Shown: positions 16,822 through 26,385, counted from the first letter of the stretch. The stretch is 64,000 nucleotides of DNA from Pontibacter oryzae (GCF_003576375.1 NZ_QWGE01000003.1:496001-560000); one strand, 5' to 3'. Notes: generated by a model from the letters alone, not told the origin. Numbers and translations are program-made.

Positions 16822-17583
16822 ATGAGAATTATCACCTATAATGTTAACGGCATTCGTGCTGCGCTTACTAAAGGCTTTGATGAGTGGCTAAAGGCTGCTA
16901 AACCTGATGTGCTTTGCCTGCAGGAAATCAAGGCCGATGAATCGAAGTTTGATAAAGCTTTGTTTGAGGATATGGGCTACCACGTTTACCTGCACCCGGC
17001 TGTTAAGAAAGGGTATAGTGGTGTGGCGATTCTCTCTAAAGAAAAACCAAATCATATTGAAGTTGGCTGTGGTATGGATTGCTACGACGTGGAAGGCCGT
17101 GTGCTGCGCGCAGATTATGGCGATGTGTCTGTGATGAGCGTATACATGCCATCGGGCTCCAGCGGCGATCTGCGCCAGGACTTCAAGTTTCAGTGGATGG
17201 ATGACTTCTATGGCTATATCGGCGACTTAAAAAATCAGCTGCCGGCCCTAGTAGTTAGCGGAGACTATAACATTTGCCACAAGCCAATTGATATTCATAA
17301 CCCGAAGTCGAACGCTAAAAGCTCCGGCTTTTTGCCTGAAGAGCGCGAATGGATGAGCAAACTGGTTGAGAGCGGCTTTATTGATACCTTCCGCCACTTT
17401 AACCAGGAGCCTCATAATTATACCTGGTGGAGTTATCGGGCAGGGGCACGCAACAAAAATCTGGGCTGGCGTATTGATTATAACATGGCCACTGCTAACC
17501 TGCGCGACCGCCTGACACGCTCCGCCATACTTACCGAAGCTCGGCACTCGGACCATTGCCCTGTGCTTTTGGAGTTGGAGTAG
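16822..17583 (+). CDS. xth: Exodeoxyribonuclease III
   Basis: A 253-residue AP endonuclease/3'-5' exonuclease for base excision repair. The start at ATG 16822 gives the family N-terminus MRIITYNVNGIRAA; the upstream extension is rejected. Metal-binding and catalytic motifs: N7 in YNVNGIR, E34 in LQEIKAD, the SGDYNICH segment with Asp and Asn near 148-150, and the terminal HSDHCPV with the catalytic Asp-His pair. The W-rich segment NYTWWSYR precedes the last strand. It is preceded by the REP-like spacer. Confidence 0.94.
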   Translation: MRIITYNVNGIRAALTKGFDEWLKAAKPDVLCLQEIKADESKFDKALFEDMGYHVYLHPAVKKGYSGVAILSKEKPNHIEVGCGMDCYDVEGRVLRADYGDVSVMSVYMPSGSSGDLRQDFKFQWMDDFYGYIGDLKNQLPALVVSGDYNICHKPIDIHNPKSNAKSSGFLPEEREWMSKLVESGFIDTFRHFNQEPHNYTWWSYRAGARNKNLGWRIDYNMATANLRDRLTRSAILTEARHSDHCPVLLELE

Positions 17584-17683
17584 GGCAAGGGCCGGCAACT
17601 ATACTTTATACTTTCAACGTTCTGTTATAGATAGTATAACCTAACCCGGATTTTGGTTAACTTACAAGATAGCCGCCATGCCT

Positions 17684-17691
17684 TAACTTTG
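17684..17691 (+). promoter_or_regulatory. TAnnTTTG promoter element upstream of DUF4175 gene
   Basis: TAACTTTG ends 12 bp before the ATG at 17704, matching the Bacteroidota -7 consensus TAnnTTTG. A matching -33 element at the right spacing is not clear. Confidence 0.5.
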
Positions 17692-17703
17692 GATTAGAAA
17701 CAG

Positions 17704-20700
17704 ATGAAACATACCGGTGCACTCGATCAGTTGCTGCATCAGCTGCAGGAGTTCAAGCAAAAGTTCTATCTCAATTTACTTTTGAGGGGGAGCATTTTTG
17801 CTGTTGGGCTCCTGCTGTCTGTTTATATCGCGTACAGTTTGCTCGAGTACATGTTCTACTTCCCAGTGTATGTGCGCGGCTTTCTGCTTTTCTCTTTTGC
17901 AGCGGCGGTTGTCTATGTTTTTATCCGCTGGATTGCCCTGCCTTTAAGCGCCCTTACCCGCCTGCGCCGTACCCTCTCTGATGAGCAGGCTGCCAAACAA
18001 GTAGGCTTATACTTCCCGGAGATACATGACAAGCTGCTCAACGCTATTCAGCTGCAGCACCAGGACCGCACCAATGCTTTAATACTGGCAAGTATAGACC
18101 AACGCAGCCAGCAGTTGCTTCACTTTAAGTTTAAGGATGCCGTAACGTATAAGGAGAACAAGCCGCTATTAAAGTATGTGGCCCTTCCGTTGGTTATAGC
18201 TTTGCTGATTATGCTGGTATATCCTGCTATTTTTGTGCAGGGCACTGAGCGCATCATCCATTACAAAACACATTACACACCTAAAGCACCCTTTACCTTT
18301 GTGGTGCAGAATAATAACTTACAGACCTACCGCGGCGAGGATTTTGAGCTACAAGTTGCCCTCGAAGGTGATGCCGTCCCTAGCGAAGTATACCTAAACT
18401 ACAGTGGCCGCCGGCAGAAACTCACGCAGAATAAAGCCGGAGTGTATACTTATACATTTAAGCAGTTGCAGCGCCCCGTCGATTTTCAGCTGGAAGGTTC
18501 GGGCTTTTTTTCTGATGCCTATACTTTGGAGCTTCTCTCGCGCCCCAACCTGAAAGACTTCCGGATGCTGGTGCAGTTCCCTGCATACCTTAACCGAAAA
18601 CCGGAGGAGATACAGAACACAGGCAACGCCACTGTGCCTGAGGGAAGCCGCATCACCTGGAACCTGGCAACCTCTGAAACGGATACTGTAAATTTTGCCT
18701 TCAAGGAACCAGCCCAAATGCTGACGGCCCAAAACGATGGCGGCAGCTTTATGTTAAGCAAGCAGTTTAACCAAACCCAGAACTACAGTATTAAACTGCA
18801 AAACGAGCATAGCACTAATAAAGAGCAGATCAACTATCAAATCACAACCATCCCGGACCGTAACCCGCAGATCAGCCTGGAACAGTACAAGGACACCGCG
18901 TTGTATGCCTATGCCGTTCTAGGCGGTGATGTATCCGATGACTATGGCCTTAGCCGTTTGGCACTGGTTTACCGCGTCAGCAGCCCAAGCAGGCCTCAGG
19001 CAAAGTTTAAATCCCAATCATTGCCACTCAACAAACAGCATCTAAGCCAAACATACTATTACCAATGGAACATTGCCGCCCTCAACCTCAAGCCCGGCGA
19101 CAAGCTGGAGTACTTTGTGCAAGTGTGGGACAACGATGGCATCCATGGACCTAAAAGCGCCCGCACCCGCACCTACGAGTTTAAAGTGCCTGATAAGCGC
19201 GACCTTCAGAAAGAGCTCGACAGCAACTCGCAATCCGTTGCAAGCCAGCTTAGCAAAACTCTTGAGAAGGCCGACCGCTTGGAGCGGGAGCTTTCTAAGT
19301 CTGAAGAAAAGATGAAGACCAAGCGTGACCTCTCCTGGCAGGACAAGAAACAACTTGAAGATCTGGCCGCTAAGAAGAAGCAATTGGAGCAGGACATCAA
19401 CTCAATGAAGGAACTGTTTGAGGAGCTCAACAAAAAACAGAATATGCTGAGTGAGCCAAACAAGCAGCTGGCTGAGAAGGCCCAGGAACTGCAAAAGCTC
19501 ATGAACGACCTCCTGGACCCCGAAACCAAAAAGCTTTACGAAGAACTAGAGAAACTTCTTCAGCAAAACCAGCCAAACGATACAGAGCTGCAAAAGCTCC
19601 TGAGCAAACTTGATAACCGCGAGAAGAACCTTGAGCGGGAGCTAGAGCGCGCCCTGGAACTTTTTAAGCAGCTGCAGTTTGAGCAAAAGCTTGATAACAT
19701 TGCCAACCAACTGGATGAGATGGGGGAGAAGGAGCAACAACTCGCCCAGAAAACAGAGCAGAAACAGGAAAATAACCAGCAGCTTCAGGACCAGCAAGAA
19801 GAATTACAACAGGATTTTGAGGACGTTAAGGAGCAACTGAAGGAGCTGAATGAGTTAAATGACAAGCTGGATAACCCTAACCAAGTAGACAAACAACAGC
19901 AGCAGCAAGACCAGAAAAGTATAGAGCAGCAAATGCAGCAAAGCCAGCAGCAGCTTCAGAAGAACCAGAACAAGAAAGCCAGTGAGTCGCAGCAGAAGGC
20001 CGGCCAGCAGATGAAGCAAATGGCGAAGCAGATGGAGCAGATGAAAAGCAGCATGAGCATGGCTGGCATGCAGCAAAACCTCGACCACCTGCGCGACATC
20101 CTGGAGAACCTTATCACGCTCTCGTTCGACCAGGAGCACCTGATGAAGCAGTTCCGCAGCGTTAACCAAAGCGACCCGCGCTTTATCGATCTCTCGCAAC
20201 AGCAGCTGAGCCTGCGCGACAATGCCCAGGTTATCGAGGACAGCCTTTTCTCTTTAGCTAAAAAGGTATTTCAGATTGAGTCTTTTGTAACCCGCGAGGT
20301 GGCCGCCATGAACCAAAGTATGGACAACAGCATGGAAGACCTGCGGGAGCGGAACCTAGGCAAGGCTACCGGCCAGCAGCAACTCGCCATGACAAGTATG
20401 AACAACCTGGCCCTTATGCTTAACGATGTTCTGAAACAAATGCAGCAAGCCATGCAGCAAATGCAGGGTAGCATGGCCGGAAAACAGAAGAGTAATAAGC
20501 CGCGCCCAGGAAATATGGGTGATTTGCAGCAGCAATTGAACAAAAAAATAGAAGATCTTAAAAAAGGAGGCGTATCAGGTAAGGCACTTTCTGAAGAATT
20601 AGCTAAATTGGCTGCGGAGCAGGAGGCTCTTCGGAATGCACTGAAAGAATTAGAGAAACAGGGCAAGCAAAACGGCAAAAGCGGGCAGAACGGCGACTTG

Positions 20701-21015
20701 GGAAATATTAGCAAGATGATGGAACAAACCGAAACTGATCTCGTTAATAAACGTTTGACCGAGCAGACGATAATGCGCCAGCGTGAAATACTTACGCGCT
20801 TACTCGAAGCCGAGAAATCGGCTAAGGAACGGGAGTTAGACAACAAGCGAGAGGCTAAGTCAGCCCAAGACATTGCTCGCCGTGTTCCTCCTTCTTTCGA
20901 GAAGTATATAAAGGCAAAAGAGAAACAAACGGAACTACTTAAAACTATACCTCCTGCTTTATCACCTTACTACAAGCAAAAGGTAAACGAGTATTTTCAG
21001 AACATAAGCAATTAA
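17704..21015 (+). CDS. DUF4175 family large membrane/coiled-coil protein
   Basis: A 1103-residue protein. Two N-terminal membrane segments (about 28-45 and 55-78) and a third near 155-175 anchor it; a periplasmic beta-rich part follows (about 180-490). From about 500 to 1060 it is an extremely Gln/Glu/Lys-rich coiled coil (many QQQ and EQ tracts, with MQQ repeats near 900). This matches DUF4175 proteins of Bacteroidota and other Gram-negatives, whose function is not established. It leads a run of same-strand genes: RsbW-like ATPase, ybeY, mnmG. The coiled coil suggests a scaffold across the envelope, but that is inference. Confidence 0.85.
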   Translation: MKHTGALDQLLHQLQEFKQKFYLNLLLRGSIFAVGLLLSVYIAYSLLEYMFYFPVYVRGFLLFSFAAAVVYVFIRWIALPLSALTRLRRTLSDEQAAKQVGLYFPEIHDKLLNAIQLQHQDRTNALILASIDQRSQQLLHFKFKDAVTYKENKPLLKYVALPLVIALLIMLVYPAIFVQGTERIIHYKTHYTPKAPFTFVVQNNNLQTYRGEDFELQVALEGDAVPSEVYLNYSGRRQKLTQNKAGVYTYTFKQLQRPVDFQLEGSGFFSDAYTLELLSRPNLKDFRMLVQFPAYLNRKPEEIQNTGNATVPEGSRITWNLATSETDTVNFAFKEPAQMLTAQNDGGSFMLSKQFNQTQNYSIKLQNEHSTNKEQINYQITTIPDRNPQISLEQYKDTALYAYAVLGGDVSDDYGLSRLALVYRVSSPSRPQAKFKSQSLPLNKQHLSQTYYYQWNIAALNLKPGDKLEYFVQVWDNDGIHGPKSARTRTYEFKVPDKRDLQKELDSNSQSVASQLSKTLEKADRLERELSKSEEKMKTKRDLSWQDKKQLEDLAAKKKQLEQDINSMKELFEELNKKQNMLSEPNKQLAEKAQELQKLMNDLLDPETKKLYEELEKLLQQNQPNDTELQKLLSKLDNREKNLERELERALELFKQLQFEQKLDNIANQLDEMGEKEQQLAQKTEQKQENNQQLQDQQEELQQDFEDVKEQLKELNELNDKLDNPNQVDKQQQQQDQKSIEQQMQQSQQQLQKNQNKKASESQQKAGQQMKQMAKQMEQMKSSMSMAGMQQNLDHLRDILENLITLSFDQEHLMKQFRSVNQSDPRFIDLSQQQLSLRDNAQVIEDSLFSLAKKVFQIESFVTREVAAMNQSMDNSMEDLRERNLGKATGQQQLAMTSMNNLALMLNDVLKQMQQAMQQMQGSMAGKQKSNKPRPGNMGDLQQQLNKKIEDLKKGGVSGKALSEELAKLAAEQEALRNALKELEKQGKQNGKSGQNGDLGNISKMMEQTETDLVNKRLTEQTIMRQREILTRLLEAEKSAKERELDNKREAKSAQDIARRVPPSFEKYIKAKEKQTELLKTIPPALSPYYKQKVNEYFQNISN

Positions 21016-21045
21016 ACAGCACCTATTTTACACTTAACGATTAAT

Positions 21046-21471
21046 ATGAATCAGGTTAAAATTCAGATTCCTTCTCTAATCGAAAACATCAGAGTAATAG
21101 AAAGCTTTATCGACAACTCTAAAGATGAATTTGAGTTTGAAGACGACATTTATGGCAACATTATGGTTGCCGTTACGGAATCTGTGAACAACGCCATTCG
21201 CCACGGCAACAAGTTTGATAAGGACAAGAATGTATACTTATCACTGCAGGTAGAAAACAACAAATTACTATTTGAGGTTGCTGATGAAGGCCCTGGCTTT
21301 GATTATGAGAACTTACCGGACCCTACCGCCCCAGAGAACTTAGAGAACCCTGGTGGCCGAGGCATCTTTTTGATGCGAAACCTTTGTGATGAGGTCAATT
21401 TTTTAGATGAAGGCAAAAAGGTACAGTTAATTTTTAATATTCTTCCTTCCCAGAATGGATCATCCAATTGA
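21046..21471 (+). CDS. RsbW-like serine/threonine kinase or anti-sigma ATPase
   Basis: A 141-residue GHKL-fold ATPase of the RsbW/SpoIIAB class. The N box is VTESVNNAIRHGNKF (about 44-58), the G1 box DEGPGFDY (82-89) and the G2-like segment GGRGIFLM (about 104-111). In other bacteria such proteins phosphorylate an anti-sigma-factor antagonist and bind a sigma factor. No STAS-domain partner or sigma gene is in the window. Its stop lies 17 bp inside the ybeY gene, indicating translational coupling. Confidence 0.88.
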   Translation: MNQVKIQIPSLIENIRVIESFIDNSKDEFEFEDDIYGNIMVAVTESVNNAIRHGNKFDKDKNVYLSLQVENNKLLFEVADEGPGFDYENLPDPTAPENLENPGGRGIFLMRNLCDEVNFLDEGKKVQLIFNILPSQNGSSN

Positions 21472-21883
21472 GTTCTTTAGCGAGGATATAGAGTTTGAGC
21501 TAAACAACCCAGATAAAGTTTCAGAGTGGATCTCCACAGTAATCGAAAAGCATGAGCAGGATCTAAGCAACCTTACTTACATTTTCTGTTCCGACGACTA
21601 CCTCCACGAGATCAACCTTGAATACCTCGATCACGATACGCTAACAGATATTATCACCTTCAATAATGCCGACGAAGATGGCATCGTTGAAGGTGATATT
21701 TTTATAAGCATAGACAGAGTTCGTGACAACGCAACCGACCACGGCACTTCTTTTGAAGATGAGCTGCACCGCGTCCTCATCCATGGCGTGCTGCATCTAC
21801 TTGGCTTTAAAGATAAGTCTGAAGAGGAAGAGGCACTTATGCGTAAAGAAGAAGATTCTTCGTTATCTTTGCGAAAGTTTTAG
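21455..21883 (+). CDS. ybeY: Endoribonuclease YbeY
   Basis: A 142-residue metal-dependent RNase for 16S rRNA 3'-end maturation and ribosome quality control. The zinc motif is HGVLHLLGFKD (about 109-119); the third ligand is Asp rather than the usual His, as in many Bacteroidota YbeY proteins. The DIITFN segment (about 67-72) is the usual substrate strand. It overlaps the upstream ATPase gene by 17 bp and carries the mnmG promoter in its 3' end. Confidence 0.92.
   Translation: MDHPIEFFSEDIEFELNNPDKVSEWISTVIEKHEQDLSNLTYIFCSDDYLHEINLEYLDHDTLTDIITFNNADEDGIVEGDIFISIDRVRDNATDHGTSFEDELHRVLIHGVLHLLGFKDKSEEEEALMRKEEDSSLSLRKF
21864..21871 (+). promoter_or_regulatory. TAnnTTTG promoter element for mnmG
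   Basis: TATCTTTG matches the Bacteroidota -7 element. It lies inside the 3' end of ybeY, 78 bp before the chosen mnmG start, so transcription would begin just before the parS palindrome. Confidence 0.5.
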
Positions 21884-21909
21884 CATCAAACGGAATTACC
21901 AACCCTCGA

Positions 21910-21933
21910 AAGATGTTTCACGTGAAACATCTT
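21910..21933. promoter_or_regulatory. parS site (ParB-binding palindrome)
   Basis: The 24 bases form a perfect palindrome. Its centre, 21914-21929, reads TGTTTCACGTGAAACA, a perfect match to the broadly conserved chromosomal parS consensus TGTTNCACGTGNAACA. ParB binds such sites near the replication origin to organise and segregate chromosomes. It lies in the ybeY-mnmG junction, just before the preferred mnmG start, as expected for an origin-proximal site. Confidence 0.9.
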
Positions 21934-21948
21934 AAAAAATCAGAATAC

Positions 21949-23811
21949 ATGTTTCCAGAATACGATATTATAGTTGTTGGAGCTGGGCACGCAGGCTGTG
22001 AAGCCGCGGCGGCCGCAGCAAAAATGGGCTCAAAGGTTTTACTCGCAACCATGAACATGAACACCATAGCGCAAATGTCATGCAACCCAGCAATGGGCGG
22101 TGTGGCAAAAGGGCAGATTGTTCGTGAGATAGATGCGCTTGGAGGTATGAGTGGAATCATTACCGACCAGACCATGATTCAGTTTCGTATGCTAAATAAA
22201 TCAAAAGGCCCAGCTATGTGGAGCCCAAGAGCGCAAAGCGACAGAATGCGATTTGCAGAAGCATGGCGATTAACCTTGGAGCAAACCAGCAACGTTGACT
22301 TCTGGCAAGAGATGGTTACGGGCATAGAAGTTGAAGGAGAGAAGGCCGTAGGAGTAAGGACAAGCCTGGGGATAAGTATACGCGGAAAGGCCGTTATATT
22401 AACTAATGGCACGTTTTTGAATGGTATTATCCACATCGGAGAAAAGCAATTAGGGGGAGGCCGTGCAGCAGAAAAATCAGCTAAAGGTATAACGGAACAA
22501 CTGATAGAACTGGGTTTTGAAGCTGGCCGGATGAAGACGGGAACACCGCCACGCGTGGATGGCCGTTCGCTGGATTACAGCAAAATGGAAGAGCAATTCG
22601 GTGATGAGGTGCCTAGTAAGTTCTCTTACACTGACACACAGCCCCTCGCCCAACAGCGTAGCTGCTACATAACTTATACAAACCCGGAAGTACATGAGAT
22701 CTTGAAAACGGGCTTCGAAAAATCGCCGATGTTTCAGGGGCGCATACAAGGTTTAGGCCCGCGTTACTGCCCATCTATTGAGGATAAGATCAACCGCTTT
22801 GCAGACCGAGACCGCCACCAGATTTTTGTGGAGCCGGAAGGCTGGGATACAGTAGAAGTATACGTAAACGGTTTCTCAAGCTCATTACCTGAACACGTGC
22901 AGCTAGAAGCCTTGCGCAAGATTGAAGGATTTGAGAACGCTAAGATGTTCCGCCCAGGATATGCTATAGAATATGACTTCTTCCCGCCAACCCAGCTCAA
23001 CCTAACACTTGAGACAAAGTTAGTAGAGAACCTATACTTTGCCGGCCAGATAAACGGCACAACAGGTTATGAAGAAGCAGCATGCCAGGGATTGATGGCG
23101 TCTATCAATGCGCATAACAAAATCAACAATAAGGAGCCTTTCATTTTGAAGAGATCTGAAGCCTACATTGGTGTTCTTATCGATGACCTAGTTAACAAAG
23201 GTACAGACGAGCCTTACCGGATGTTTACATCACGGGCTGAGCACCGCATTTTGCTCCGCCAAGACAATGCCGATATTCGCTTAACGAAGATAGGTTATGA
23301 GTTAGGACTTGCCGATGAAAGGCGCTTGAAAAATGTTGAAAAGAAGATTCAGGAAACTGCTGAAATCATCGCTTATCTAAATATTAAACCGATAGAGCCT
23401 GAAGATATCAACAGTGCCTTGCTAGAAATGGGCTCGGCTCCAATATCGGAAAAACAGCGCGCTGGTCAGCTTATCAAACGCCCGAATATAGAAATCGAAA
23501 CAATAGCTAAGGCAGTGCCATCTGTGGCAGATTACTTAAGTAGATTTAATCAGGATAGTGTAGAGCAAGCAGGGATTTCTGTAAAGTATGAAACATACAT
23601 AGAGAAAGAATATGCTATGGCAGCCAAAATGAGCGAGTTGGAAAACTATAATATCAGAGGCAAAATAAACTACCAAGAAATACCTGCGTTATCTAAAGAA
23701 GCAAAGGAGAAACTACTGAAGGTAGAACCTGAAACTATAGGGCAAGCCAGTAGAATCAGTGGAGTTTCACCGGCTGACATTTCAGTGTTAATGGTATACC
23801 TCGGAAAATAG
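21949..23811 (+). CDS. mnmG: tRNA uridine 5-carboxymethylaminomethyl modification enzyme MnmG (GidA)
   Basis: A 620-residue FAD enzyme that, with MnmE, modifies U34 of the tRNA wobble position. The FAD motif VVGAGHAGCEAAAAAAKMG follows directly after the start, and the family segments CNPAMGG and GLGPRYCPSIEDK are present. The start at ATG 21949 gives MFPEYDIIVVG, which matches other MnmG N-termini; an in-frame ATG at 21913 would add 12 residues encoded by the parS palindrome and is less likely. mnmG is often near the origin in bacteria. The methyltransferase gene follows with no gap. Confidence 0.95.
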   Translation: MFPEYDIIVVGAGHAGCEAAAAAAKMGSKVLLATMNMNTIAQMSCNPAMGGVAKGQIVREIDALGGMSGIITDQTMIQFRMLNKSKGPAMWSPRAQSDRMRFAEAWRLTLEQTSNVDFWQEMVTGIEVEGEKAVGVRTSLGISIRGKAVILTNGTFLNGIIHIGEKQLGGGRAAEKSAKGITEQLIELGFEAGRMKTGTPPRVDGRSLDYSKMEEQFGDEVPSKFSYTDTQPLAQQRSCYITYTNPEVHEILKTGFEKSPMFQGRIQGLGPRYCPSIEDKINRFADRDRHQIFVEPEGWDTVEVYVNGFSSSLPEHVQLEALRKIEGFENAKMFRPGYAIEYDFFPPTQLNLTLETKLVENLYFAGQINGTTGYEEAACQGLMASINAHNKINNKEPFILKRSEAYIGVLIDDLVNKGTDEPYRMFTSRAEHRILLRQDNADIRLTKIGYELGLADERRLKNVEKKIQETAEIIAYLNIKPIEPEDINSALLEMGSAPISEKQRAGQLIKRPNIEIETIAKAVPSVADYLSRFNQDSVEQAGISVKYETYIEKEYAMAAKMSELENYNIRGKINYQEIPALSKEAKEKLLKVEPETIGQASRISGVSPADISVLMVYLGK

Positions 23812-24699
23812 ATGAGCTACGAAAGACTGGATCAATGCCCGATTTGCGGCAAAGAAGAGTTCAAGAATTTTTTAGTAGTAACAGACAATGCTGTATCGAA
23901 AGAGAGCTTTGTAATTGTGGAATGCGAGAACTGCTCGTTTAAATTCACTAATCCAAGGCCTGATGCAGCAAGCATAGGCCAGTACTATGAATCAGAGGAT
24001 TACATTTCGCATAGCAATGTTAAAACCGGGATTATCAACAGAGCATATCATGTAGTTAGATCCATCACCACAAAGCAAAAGGTGGAGCTTATCAACAGGC
24101 AGGCTCTCGCCAAAGGGAGCATTCTGGATTATGGCTGCGGTACAGGCACATTCCTGGCTGCATGCAAAAAGGATGGCTGGGAAGTAAGAGGAGTAGAGCC
24201 TAACACAAAAGCCAGGGAGGTTGCCACGCAAGAAACAGGTGAGATAATTGCCGCTAGCCTGGAAGATATAGAAGGTGAAAAGTATGAGGTAATAACGCTA
24301 TGGCATGTACTAGAGCACATTCATACTCTAAATGAAACCATAGCGCAGCTCCTGGAGTGCCTGCAAGATGATGGGACGCTCATAGTAGCTGTACCAAATG
24401 CTGACTCGCATGATGCCCAGGAATATAAAGAAAATTGGGCTGCCTATGATGTACCAAGGCATCTATATCACTTCACCCAAAACACAATGAAACGCTTCTT
24501 AAAAAAACATAAAATGGTGTTAGAAGAAGTCCTCCCCATGAAGTTTGATGCATATTACGTGAGCATGCTTAGCGAGAAACATAAAGAAGGAAAAACAAAG
24601 ATGTTGAATAGCGTAGTAAGCGGTTATCGGTCTAATAGCTATGCTGAAAAAAACGGCAACGATTACTCCAGCTTAATTTTTATAGCAAAAAGAAAATAA
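23812..24699 (+). CDS. Class I SAM-dependent methyltransferase with N-terminal zinc ribbon
   Basis: A 295-residue protein. The N-terminus carries two CxxC pairs (CPICG at 9-13 and CENCS near 38-42), a zinc ribbon, followed by a TNPRP segment. The methyltransferase core has the SAM motif ILDYGCGTGTF (about 103-113), an acidic residue in GVEPN and the HVLEHI segment (about 165-170), typical of the Methyltransf_23/11 group often found in glycan or small-molecule modification. The substrate is unknown. It starts immediately after the mnmG stop, so it is co-transcribed. Confidence 0.88.
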   Translation: MSYERLDQCPICGKEEFKNFLVVTDNAVSKESFVIVECENCSFKFTNPRPDAASIGQYYESEDYISHSNVKTGIINRAYHVVRSITTKQKVELINRQALAKGSILDYGCGTGTFLAACKKDGWEVRGVEPNTKAREVATQETGEIIAASLEDIEGEKYEVITLWHVLEHIHTLNETIAQLLECLQDDGTLIVAVPNADSHDAQEYKENWAAYDVPRHLYHFTQNTMKRFLKKHKMVLEEVLPMKFDAYYVSMLSEKHKEGKTKMLNSVVSGYRSNSYAEKNGNDYSSLIFIAKRK

Positions 24700-24724
24700 T
24701 AGTATCAAATTTACGTGCAGTACT

Positions 24725-24756
24725 AAATAGGCAGACGCAAGTTTGCCTATTTTAAT
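24725..24756 (+). terminator. Hairpin terminator after methyltransferase gene
   Basis: A stem of about 9 bp (AAATAGGCA, 24725-24733, with 24744-24752), extended by two weaker pairs, is followed by TTTAATTT. Confidence 0.65.
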
Positions 24757-24774
24757 TTCCAGACTCATTTGTCC

Positions 24775-26385
24775 ATGAAGCTCCTCAAAACAGTAGTGAC
24801 AGCAGGTATACTAGCCAGCATGGCATCTTGCGCTACACAAAATCCTCCGCAGGGCGGACCAAAAGATGAAACCGCTCCAACATTGATAAGCAGTAACCCC
24901 AAAGATCAGCAACTAAATGTGGACACACGCACAGTCACGCTTACGTTTGATGAAGAGGTTCAGCAGAATACATTATCAAAACAACTGTTGATTACTCCAA
25001 ATATCAACAACCCGTATCAGGTTAAAACCAATAGAAATGAATTGACACTAGAGTTTGAAAAACCACTAGAGGACAGCACTACCTATACATTTAACTTTAG
25101 AGAAGGCATAACAGACATCACTGAGAAAAATAAAGCGCAAGGCCTAATGCTTTCATTTAGCACAGGAACATTCATTGACAGCAGTAAAGTAAGCGGACAG
25201 GTTATCAACTTGCTAATGCAAACACCTGAAAAAGATGCAGTGGTAGCATTGTATCAAGCTGAAGATACACTAAGCGTTCGTAAAAACCGACCATACTATT
25301 TGACAACCACCGACGCCCAAGGAAACTTCAGTCTAAAAAATATAAAAGAGGGAAGTTACCGAATGTATGCCTTAGTTGATAAAAACGGAAACACATATTA
25401 TGATTCTGAGGAAGAAAGAATAGCATACTTAACAGCACCAATCCCTATAACTCCACAGACAGATACTATACGCTTGCAAACAATACGCATCGATACAAAG
25501 AAACCAATTCTTTTAGCCCGTGAAAAATATAGCGATAGATTTACAGGAAACTATAATGAGGGAATACAGGAAATTAAAGCCAGGACAATCGACTCAAAAG
25601 ATACGTTAATTACTAAGCTAGCAACTGATGGCAGATCTGTAGAACTCTTTAAATCGCCTAAATTTAACGGTGGAAAAGTGCTTCTAACTGCAGTTGATTC
25701 AGCAGGCTTAACTGCGCTTGATACGCTTGAAATAGCATTTGAAGGCAAAAGATCACAACGAGTTAAAGGCGCTCAAATCAAGGTTATCAACACAACGGCA
25801 AATGGAAATTATAGGGTGGGACAACAAGTGGCTATTGAGTTGCAGACACCGGTTAACATTAAAGGAAATAGCCCCATCAAGTTAATATCTGACTCAACTA
25901 TCTTAAAGGAGTTAAAGTATCCTGAAGAAATAAGCATCGATAAAACAAATACAGAATTACGTTTTGTCTTACCGCAACTCAACAGTAGAATCAGGCAGGT
26001 AATCGTACAGCTGGACAGCACTGCTATACAACCTATAGAAGGAGAACCACTGGCTTTTCCGCAACTCCAAATAGGAATTGCGGAAGGGCGTGGAACAGGA
26101 AGCCTAAGCGGTATAATAACTACTAATTATGAAAGCTATACGCTACAGCTCTTGAACAGTGAGTATAAAGTTGTTGAAGAACAACGTGGCCAGAAAACAT
26201 TCCGATTCAAAAATATTTCTCCAGGGAATTACTATATACGGGTACTTATAGATGCCAATAAAAGCGGTAGATGGGATAAAGGTGACCCTGAATTTAAACA
26301 AGCACCTGAGCCAGTATTTATAGTACCGAATGCTATTGAGGTTAGAGCGAATTGGGAAATTGAAGATTTAAAATTAACCTTCTAA
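24775..26385 (+). CDS. Ig-like (Big_5/SbsA type) domain lipoprotein
   Basis: A 536-residue lipoprotein. The signal ends in MASCATQ (lipobox), then the family-typical NPPQGGPKDETAPTL. An SbsA-type Ig-like domain follows (about 40-130: TVTLTFDEEV and TYTFNF segments). Later parts carry a carboxypeptidase-regulatory-like beta-sandwich (YYLTTTDAQGNFSLKNIKEGSYRMYALVDKNGN split across about 170-205) and a second similar one at the end (YYIRVLIDANKSGRWDKGD). This pattern is common in Bacteroidota outer-membrane lipoproteins of unknown role. ATG 24775 is preferred over the upstream TTG. Confidence 0.87.
   Translation: MKLLKTVVTAGILASMASCATQNPPQGGPKDETAPTLISSNPKDQQLNVDTRTVTLTFDEEVQQNTLSKQLLITPNINNPYQVKTNRNELTLEFEKPLEDSTTYTFNFREGITDITEKNKAQGLMLSFSTGTFIDSSKVSGQVINLLMQTPEKDAVVALYQAEDTLSVRKNRPYYLTTTDAQGNFSLKNIKEGSYRMYALVDKNGNTYYDSEEERIAYLTAPIPITPQTDTIRLQTIRIDTKKPILLAREKYSDRFTGNYNEGIQEIKARTIDSKDTLITKLATDGRSVELFKSPKFNGGKVLLTAVDSAGLTALDTLEIAFEGKRSQRVKGAQIKVINTTANGNYRVGQQVAIELQTPVNIKGNSPIKLISDSTILKELKYPEEISIDKTNTELRFVLPQLNSRIRQVIVQLDSTAIQPIEGEPLAFPQLQIGIAEGRGTGSLSGIITTNYESYTLQLLNSEYKVVEEQRGQKTFRFKNISPGNYYIRVLIDANKSGRWDKGDPEFKQAPEPVFIVPNAIEVRANWEIEDLKLTF

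Noticed and set aside
21913..21948. Upstream ATG as the start of mnmG
   Set aside because: It would encode 12 extra residues from the parS palindrome, not found in other MnmG N-termini; ATG 21949 fits better.
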